DNA of 10,923 nucleotides from CAYFUL01 sp964346375 (GTDB lineage: Bacteria > Bacillota > Clostridia > Tissierellales > Peptoniphilaceae): positions 1 through 10,923 of the forward strand of contig CAYFUL010000046.1 of NCBI GenBank assembly GCA_964346375.1, given 5' to 3'. Shown here piece by piece: positions 5,402 through 10,923 of the stretch (positions are counted from its first letter, which is position 1; every line of letters starts with the position of its first letter). The position numbers and the translations under genes were made by a program. The notes below the pieces were generated by a model. The model was given only the letters and a program-made list of their open reading frames with translations. It made no database searches and was not told the origin of the DNA.

Positions 5402-6822
5402 TTTACACCCCTTTCAAAAGCTCTCCCAACATTTATCATTACATCCTCTTTAAAGTTGTCGCAGATAAATTGAATACCTACGGAAATTTCACCTGGTTTC
5501 ATAGGAACACTCATTGCTCCAAGTCCAGCAATATTTACACATACTGTAAATAAATCCATGGAGTAAATTTCCACAGGACTCATATCCCTACTTACTTCAA
5601 AGGGAAGTATTGGACTTACAGGACTTATTACTAAATCGTAGTCCTTGTACACATTTTTAAACTCATTAATAATTAAAGTTCGTACCTTTAACGCCTTGTA
5701 GTAGTAATCCTCTGCAAGGTCTAGACTTAAAATATGAGTACCAATCATAATTCTTCTCTTAACTTCTTCGCCAAATCCCTCAGAGCGATTTTTTACATAC
5801 ATATCATCAATATCGCTAAAGTCCTCTGCCCTATGGCCATAGATTATTCCATCAAGTCTTTCTAAATTTGGAGCAATTTCTCCATTAACTAGAATATGGT
5901 AGGTTTCTATTCCAAGTTTTAAGACGTCCATTTTTACAGTACTAACTGTAGCGCCAAGGCCCTTTAAAATTTCAATTGCCCTATTAAATTCATCCCTTAC
6001 TACATCAGTTACCTGTGCCTCTGTAAAAATATCGGGAACGGCAATTTTAATTCCCTCTAGGGAAAAATCATCATCTATTTTTAAATCCCTTATGGATAAA
6101 TTTCCAGTAGAGGTTGCGTCTTTAACATCTCTACCCTCTAGTACTTTTAATAGAGTAGTTGCGTCTTTAACACTTCTACCAAGTACTCCCGGTTGGTCAA
6201 AGGTATTTGCCATAGAGGCAACTCCATACCTTGAAATAGTTCCATAGGATGGTTTAATTCCCACTACTGAACAAAAACTTGCAGGCTGGCGAACTGAACC
6301 ACCTGTATCAGTTCCAACAGACATTGTAGATTCAAAGGCAGCTACTGATGCAGCACTTCCTCCAGATGAACCGCCAGATACTAAATTTGTATCAATGGGA
6401 TTTCTAGTAACGCCATAGTGGGAGGTTTTAGTTGAAGAACCCATTGCAAACTCATCCATATTTACCTTGCCAATAATAATTCCGTCCTCTGCTAGAATTT
6501 TTTCAACTAGAGTTGCAGAATATGGTGCAATATAGTCCTCTAACATTTTAGATGCACAGGTCATCTTTACATCTTCTACAGAAATATTGTCCTTTATGGA
6601 AATTACAGAGCCTGCAAGAGCTCCAAGTTCCTCGTTATTTTTTATCTTAGTATCAATTTTTTCAGCAGCCTTTAATGCCTCATCTTCCATAAGTGTAATA
6701 AAGGCATTGATACTAGGCTCCATCTCTTTAATTCTACCAAGGTAGCTTTCGACAATTTCCCTTGCAGTAAATTCGCCCCTTAGTAGTCCCTCTCTTAAAC
6801 TCTTACTATCTAATCTATACAT
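5398..6822 (-). CDS. gatA: Asp/Glu-tRNA amidotransferase subunit A (glutamine amidase)
   Basis: GatA hydrolyses glutamine and passes the ammonia to GatB. It has 474 residues, close to the usual 480-490. The amidase-signature triad is intact: Lys77 (SVISIKDN), cis-Ser152 (SGGSSGGS) and nucleophile Ser176 (GTDTGGSVRQPA). The spacing equals that I recall for the S. aureus enzyme (K79/S154/S178). Other family blocks are INAFITL, GKVNMDEFAMGSS and GIKPSYGTISRYG. The ATG at 6822 lies 3 nt after the gatC stop, with GTGGAG before it. Residues around 216-238 contain two near-identical GR(S/D)VKDAT units, described as a finding. No residue needed for catalysis is missing. Confidence 0.97.
   Translation of the reverse strand: MYRLDSKSLREGLLRGEFTAREIVESYLGRIKEMEPSINAFITLMEDEALKAAEKIDTKIKNNEELGALAGSVISIKDNISVEDVKMTCASKMLEDYIAPYSATLVEKILAEDGIIIGKVNMDEFAMGSSTKTSHYGVTRNPIDTNLVSGGSSGGSAASVAAFESTMSVGTDTGGSVRQPASFCSVVGIKPSYGTISRYGVASMANTFDQPGVLGRSVKDATTLLKVLEGRDVKDATSTGNLSIRDLKIDDDFSLEGIKIAVPDIFTEAQVTDVVRDEFNRAIEILKGLGATVSTVKMDVLKLGIETYHILVNGEIAPNLERLDGIIYGHRAEDFSDIDDMYVKNRSEGFGEEVKRRIMIGTHILSLDLAEDYYYKALKVRTLIINEFKNVYKDYDLVISPVSPILPFEVSRDMSPVEIYSMDLFTVCVNIAGLGAMSVPMKPGEISVGIQFICDNFKEDVMINVGRAFERGVK
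6113..6180. repeat. Imperfect 23-bp direct repeat inside gatA
   Basis: Bases 6113-6135 and 6158-6180 match at 21 of 23 positions, offset by 45 bp (15 codons). They encode GRSVKDAT and GRDVKDAT. The spacing keeps the frame, and the two peptide sites exist in other GatA proteins in more divergent form. Confidence 0.6.
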
Positions 6823-6825
6823 AAA

Positions 6826-7107
6826 TCACTCCACAAACCTAATAATTTCAAAATAGCCGTACTTTTTAGAAGGGGTATTTTTTAGAGCCTCTTCTGGAGG
6901 TAGACTCTTTTCTACTACATCTTCTCTAAAGTTATTTACAGTGTCATTTACATGGAAGGTTGCCTTAACTTTAGAGGTATCTATATTTTTTATTCTGTCA
7001 ATTAGATCCATAGTGTCTGAAAAGTCCACTGCGAAAGTATCTAACTCCTCGTCAGTAAATTCCAGCTTTGAAATTTCAGCTATATGAACTACTTCCTCTC
7101 TATTCAT
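6826..7107 (-). CDS. gatC: Asp/Glu-tRNA amidotransferase subunit C
   Basis: GatC is the small belt-like subunit that wraps GatA and GatB and stabilises the complex. The 93 residues match the family's usual 90-100. The N-terminal helix HIAEISKLEFTDEELDTF and the mid-region FREDVVEKSLPPEEALKNTPSKKYGYFEI are standard. The C-terminal FEIIRFVE replaces the more common FxVPxV ending. The ATG at 7107 overlaps the ligA stop in TAATG, and AAAGGAG lies about 8 nt upstream inside ligA, so start and coupling are clear. It precedes gatA and gatB in the usual C-A-B order. Confidence 0.95.
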   Translation of the reverse strand: MNREEVVHIAEISKLEFTDEELDTFAVDFSDTMDLIDRIKNIDTSKVKATFHVNDTVNNFREDVVEKSLPPEEALKNTPSKKYGYFEIIRFVE

Positions 7108-9071
7108 TAAATCAGCTCCTTTAATTTTTCCTCATCTATAATTTCAATACCAAGTTCCACAGCCTTGGTGTACTTACTTCCGGGATTCTCTCCAACTATT
7201 ACAAGGTCCGTATTTTTACTTACACTTCCCACGATTTTTCCTCCAAGGCGCAGGAGTTCCTCCTCCCATTCCTTCCTTGGTCTTTCAAGAGAACCAGTTA
7301 GTACAATTTTTTTATCGGTAAAGAATGACTCTACAACTTGTGTATTTTCTTCCTTTACATTTACTCCTAAAGTAAATAATCTGTCAAGACTTTTTATAAT
7401 ATGATGGTCCTTAAAGTACTCCACAATTTCTTTTGCAGTAATTGGACCAATATCTCCAATATTTAATAGCTCCTCATACTCTGCACCTCTAAATTTTTCA
7501 AAGGTCTTAAAATGAGTTGCAAGGTCATTTGAAGTTTTTATACCAACATTTCCAATACCAATGGCATAGATAAAATTACTTAAATTTGGATTCTTACTAC
7601 TTTCAATTGCGTTAAGTAGATTTTCCGTACGCTTCTCCTTAAATCCAGGTAGAGTAATTAAATCCTCGTACTTTAACTCGTAAATATCTCCAATTTCAGA
7701 AATATCCAGTTCATCAATTAATTGGGTAATAGTCTTTTCAGAAAATCCCTCAATATTCATTGCATCCCTACTTGCAAAATGGGTCATTGCTGCAATTAAT
7801 TGTGGTTTACAGGAGAGTGTATTGGGGCAAAAAATATGCACACCATTTTGTACCAGCTCCGTTCCACAGTAAGGGCAATTTGTAGGTTTTTCTATGGGAA
7901 TTACCTCTCCTTCAGTTGGCAGCGCTCCAAGAATCTCTGGAATAACCTCGTTACTTCTTCTAATTAGCACCCTTTTATTAATTGCAAGGTCCTTTCTTAG
8001 AATATCGTCGTAATTATTTAAGGTTGCCCTTGAAATAGTTGCTCCGCCAATTTCCACTGGGTCTAAAATCGCAGAAGGTGTTACCTTTGCAGTACGACCT
8101 ACATTCCAAATTACACCTCTTAAAATAGTTGAAACTTCCTCTGCCTCAAATTTATATGCAATTGCCCATCTGGGAAACTTATTTGTAAAACCAAGTTCAA
8201 GCCGCTTAGAGTAGTCGTTTATTTTAATAACAGCCCCGTCAATTAGTATTCCAAAGTCATTTTTCTTCTCTTCAATAAATTTTACTTCCTCAATTGCTTT
8301 TTCCAAACTAGGACAAAGTACGATTTCAGAGTGAACGTTGAATTTTTGTTCCTTTAAAAATTCCTTCATCTCCATATCCGTGGCAAAGTCCTTCCCCTCA
8401 ATATATCCCACACTGTAAAAGTATGCCGTTAAATTTCTACTCTTTGTAACTTGAGGATCTAAATTTCTTAATGCGCCTGCTGCGGCATTTCTAGGATTTT
8501 TTAGTAACTCCTTTCCCTCTACTTCTGCCCTCTTATTATAATTTTCAAGTTCTGCAGTGGGCATAAGGCCTTCCCCTTGAACTTCCATTCGTCCCTTGTA
8601 GGGAATGGTTAAGGGTATGGAGTAAATAGTCCTTAGCTGCGGAAGAATTTCCTCTCCAATAATTCCATTGCCCCTAGTTGCTCCATGGACAAGTACTCCA
8701 TTTTCATAGGTTAGATTTATTGTAAGGCCGTCAAATTTTAATTCAACTACGTATTCTAATGGGACATTTCCAATTAACCTTCTATTTCTAGTTTCCCACT
8801 CCCTTAGTTCATTTGTACTCTGTGCCTTATCAAGGGAGTAAAGCTGAGCGAGATGAGAGTGTTTAGTAAATCCCTGTAAAATTTCTCCTCCAACCCTAGT
8901 TGTGGGAGAGGCAGGAAGGGTTGTGCCAGATTCCTTTTCCAGCTCTACTAGCCTATCGTAGATTTTATCGTACTCCCCATCGCTAATAATAGGGTCGTCT
9001 AAGGTATAGTAGTGGTAATTATACTTATCTATTTGGGAGATTAACTCCTCCATTTCACGAATATAGTCCAT
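7107..9071 (-). CDS. ligA: NAD+-dependent DNA ligase
   Basis: LigA seals nicks in duplex DNA using NAD+, joining Okazaki fragments and finishing repair. The 654 residues are slightly short for the family (about 660-670). Domain order is complete: Ia helices with YHYYTLDDPIISDGEYD (18-35); the adenylation domain with Lys112 in ELKFDG, TRGNG, and KNPRNAAAGALRNLD; the OB fold with VGRTAKVTP; a four-Cys zinc site at C399, C402, C415 and C421; helix-hairpin-helix repeats (about 440-570); and a C-terminal BRCT domain (about 585-654, KIVLTGSLERPRKE...LGGKIVGSVSKNTDLVIVGE). The ATG overlaps the pcrA stop in TAATG, with AGGTGA upstream. pcrA-ligA pairing is common in Firmicutes and supports the call. 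Confidence 0.97.
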   Translation of the reverse strand: MDYIREMEELISQIDKYNYHYYTLDDPIISDGEYDKIYDRLVELEKESGTTLPASPTTRVGGEILQGFTKHSHLAQLYSLDKAQSTNELREWETRNRRLIGNVPLEYVVELKFDGLTINLTYENGVLVHGATRGNGIIGEEILPQLRTIYSIPLTIPYKGRMEVQGEGLMPTAELENYNKRAEVEGKELLKNPRNAAAGALRNLDPQVTKSRNLTAYFYSVGYIEGKDFATDMEMKEFLKEQKFNVHSEIVLCPSLEKAIEEVKFIEEKKNDFGILIDGAVIKINDYSKRLELGFTNKFPRWAIAYKFEAEEVSTILRGVIWNVGRTAKVTPSAILDPVEIGGATISRATLNNYDDILRKDLAINKRVLIRRSNEVIPEILGALPTEGEVIPIEKPTNCPYCGTELVQNGVHIFCPNTLSCKPQLIAAMTHFASRDAMNIEGFSEKTITQLIDELDISEIGDIYELKYEDLITLPGFKEKRTENLLNAIESSKNPNLSNFIYAIGIGNVGIKTSNDLATHFKTFEKFRGAEYEELLNIGDIGPITAKEIVEYFKDHHIIKSLDRLFTLGVNVKEENTQVVESFFTDKKIVLTGSLERPRKEWEEELLRLGGKIVGSVSKNTDLVIVGENPGSKYTKAVELGIEIIDEEKLKELI

Positions 9072-10923
9072 TATTCACCTATTTTCTTTATGGGAGCGTA
9101 GGAGAGGATTAATCTCTTTAGTCCCTTTCCATCAAAGGCAATTACCACCTCGTGGTCATTTGCCTTCTCCTTAATTTGGACTACAGTTCCAATTCCCCAT
9201 GTCTTGTGCTCCACCTTATCCCCAAGGGAGATATTAACAGTTTCAGATTTTTTCTCCTTTGGAATATAATTCTCTCTAACGTAGCTTTTGGATTTTGAGC
9301 TTTCAACCTTTCTATGAAAACCAGTACTAGATGGTTTTTCAACCACATCTCTTACAATACTATCTCCCATTTCCTCAATAAATCGACTAGGCATCATTAC
9401 AGTTTCCCTACCGTAGAGAGTTCTATTTGAAGAAGAGGAAATATATAGCTTCTCCTCTGCTCTAGTAACTCCAACGTAACATAGACGCCTTTCCTCCTCA
9501 ATATCATCTTCACTTTCCAATGCCCTAGAGGTTGGAAATAATCTCTCCTCTAATCCCGGTAAGAATACTATTGGAAATTCAAGCCCCTTTGCACCGTGAA
9601 TAGTCATAAGGGCGACTCCCCTATTCTCTGGGTCCGTTTTATCTACGTCTGAAAGTAGACTTAGTGTATTTAAAAATTCCTCTAAACCTTCGCCAGGGTT
9701 TTCATCTTGAAAGTTTTTTCCAGCGGAGATAAGCTCCTTAATATTTTCAATCTTTGTAGAACTTTGGGTAGTATTTTCCTTTTCCAGTTCAGAAACATAA
9801 CTACTTTCAAAAATTACAGTCTCCATAATTTCCATAATAGTCCTATCCAATCTACTGTATAGAAGTCTCATTAAGCTGGCGAATTCCTTAACCTGTTTTT
9901 GAGATCTTAATTTTAAATCCTCTTGGTCTAAATTAAGTACAATGTCCATAATGGACTTATTGTGCGCTGCACCATACTCCTCAATTTGAGAAACTGTACT
10001 ATCTCCAATTCCCCTCTTAGGAGAATTTATTATCCTCTTTACGCTTACATTGTCGTCTTTATTTACAAGGACTCTTAAATAGGCGATTATATCCTTTACC
10101 TCGGCCCTATCATAGAATCTAATACCACCTACAATATGGTATGGTATAGTAGCCTTTACAAGTTCCTCTTCAAAACCTCTGGACTGGGCGTTAGTTCTGT
10201 ATAGAATTGCCATTTCGTTAAAGGAGCGTCCTTTGTAGTTAAGCTGAAGCATTTTATTAATAACCTCTGCCTCTTCTTCCCTAGAATGACGAAACTCCCT
10301 ATACTTTACAGGACTACCACCAGTTTTTTCAGTCCACAGTACCTTGTCCCTACGATTGGAGTTGTTTTTAATAACCCTATTTGCAACTTCAAGGATCTCC
10401 TTAGTTGAACGATAATTTTGCTCCAACATAATAGTCTTTGCACCAGAAAAGTCCTCTTCAAAATTGGTAATGTTTCGAATATCTGCCCCTCTCCACTTGT
10501 AAATGGACTGGTCATTATCACCAACTACGTTTAAAATACCACCCCTAGATGCAAGAAGTTTTACAAGATTATACTGGGTAATATTAGTGTCTTGGTACTC
10601 GTCTACGAAAATATATTTAAACCTCTTACCATAGAGATCAAGTACCTCAGGTTCCAGTTCAAAAAGTCTAAGAGTATATAGGATTAAATCGTCAAAATCA
10701 AGGGCATTATTATTCCTCTTTTTCTCCTCGTAAAGCCTATATATTTTTCCAATAGTCTTTAAATAAATATCTCCATTGTAAATTTTCTCATATTCATCAG
10801 GATCAAGACCTTGGTTTTTACTATCAGATATGGCAGCAAGAATTGAGCTCTCCTTATAGAGTTTAGAGTCAATATTTAATTCCTTTAGACATTCTCTAAC
10901 GAGAGTTCTCTGGTCTAAGCCAT
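9071..10923 (-). CDS. pcrA: UvrD/PcrA-type ATP-dependent DNA helicase (N-terminal end off window)
   Basis: This superfamily-1 3'-5' helicase acts in nucleotide-excision repair, rolling-circle replication and clearing RecA or RNA polymerase from DNA. The frame is open to the right edge, giving 616 codons before the TAA. Roughly 115 N-terminal residues, including the Walker A loop, are missing by comparison with the usual 720-740. Numbering from the first complete codon: NALDFDDLI (72-80), Walker B VDEYQDT (106-112), GDNDQSIYKWRGAD (134-147), EQNYRST (167-173), MTIHGAKGLEF (439-449) and CYVGVTRAEEKL (481-492). A C-terminal Tudor-like domain (about 566-614: GDKVEHKTWGIGTVV...APIKKI) separates PcrA from Rep. 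A reading that begins at the Met at 10429 would cut through motif IV and is wrong. Confidence 0.96.
   Translation of the reverse strand, partial: GLDQRTLVRECLKELNIDSKLYKESSILAAISDSKNQGLDPDEYEKIYNGDIYLKTIGKIYRLYEEKKRNNNALDFDDLILYTLRLFELEPEVLDLYGKRFKYIFVDEYQDTNITQYNLVKLLASRGGILNVVGDNDQSIYKWRGADIRNITNFEEDFSGAKTIMLEQNYRSTKEILEVANRVIKNNSNRRDKVLWTEKTGGSPVKYREFRHSREEEAEVINKMLQLNYKGRSFNEMAILYRTNAQSRGFEEELVKATIPYHIVGGIRFYDRAEVKDIIAYLRVLVNKDDNVSVKRIINSPKRGIGDSTVSQIEEYGAAHNKSIMDIVLNLDQEDLKLRSQKQVKEFASLMRLLYSRLDRTIMEIMETVIFESSYVSELEKENTTQSSTKIENIKELISAGKNFQDENPGEGLEEFLNTLSLLSDVDKTDPENRGVALMTIHGAKGLEFPIVFLPGLEERLFPTSRALESEDDIEEERRLCYVGVTRAEEKLYISSSSNRTLYGRETVMMPSRFIEEMGDSIVRDVVEKPSSTGFHRKVESSKSKSYVRENYIPKEKKSETVNISLGDKVEHKTWGIGTVVQIKEKANDHEVVIAFDGKGLKRLILSYAPIKKIGE

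Noticed and set aside
7165..7404. 79-codon plus-strand frame inside ligA
   Set aside because: It is antisense to the conserved BRCT domain and has no motif or convincing ribosome site.
7930..7960. LigA RRSNEVIP in place of the widespread RRAGDVIP
   Set aside because: I recall similar Ser-Asn variants in clostridial ligases, so it is probably lineage variation and not a defect.
9570..9610. PcrA motif V reading HGAKGLEF instead of the common HSAKGLEF
   Set aside because: It is a conservative small-residue change in a motif that tolerates it; all other helicase motifs are intact.
10306..10524. 72-codon minus-strand frame in the pcrA region
   Set aside because: The pcrA frame is open through the same bases and encodes helicase motifs GDNDQSIYKWRGAD and EQNYRST; this frame is a shift of it.
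1..10923. CRISPR array, tRNA/rRNA genes, phage or defence genes
   Set aside because: No spaced repeat array, cloverleaf-like segment or related protein motif was seen; coding density leaves no room outside 551-753.

Overview
The window reads as a chromosomal segment of a low-GC Gram-positive anaerobe. The gene order pcrA-ligA-gatC-gatA-gatB, the AT-rich codon choice, GTG as an occasional start and strong AGGAGG-like ribosome sites fit Clostridia/Tissierellia. A member of the Peptoniphilaceae or a relative is my best guess, but the sequence alone does not fix the genus.

Layout. Bases 2-550 (+ strand) hold the 3' part of an IS3-family (IS150-like) transposase OrfB, cut by the window edge. Its probable right terminal inverted repeat ends near 586-589. 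Bases 590-753 are the only real intergenic space. They contain an unusually GC-rich block (about 593-664) with a 16-bp interrupted hairpin, a second stem that would form a pseudoknot with the hairpin loop, and four long G-runs that fit a G-quadruplex. From 754 to the right edge everything is one tightly packed minus-strand operon, with neighbouring reading frames overlapping by 1-4 nt or separated by no more than 11 nt. In transcription order it contains pcrA (5' end off the window), ligA, gatC, gatA, gatB, a membrane-anchored protein with a DxDGDG motif, a DUF3160 lipoprotein gene broken into two frames, and a PaaI-like hotdog thioesterase.

Function. pcrA and ligA serve DNA repair and replication. 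gatCAB makes the trimeric amidotransferase that converts Glu-tRNA(Gln) (and often Asp-tRNA(Asn)) to the correctly amidated form. The three distal loci are accessory: two exported proteins of unknown role and a small thioesterase. The start/stop overlaps predict translational coupling along the whole chain.

The points most worth a second look are the DUF3160 gene, apparently broken by a deletion of about 35-38 bp at a short repeat, and the structured GC-rich block beside the insertion sequence. I see no defence system, CRISPR array, tRNA, rRNA or biosynthetic cluster.
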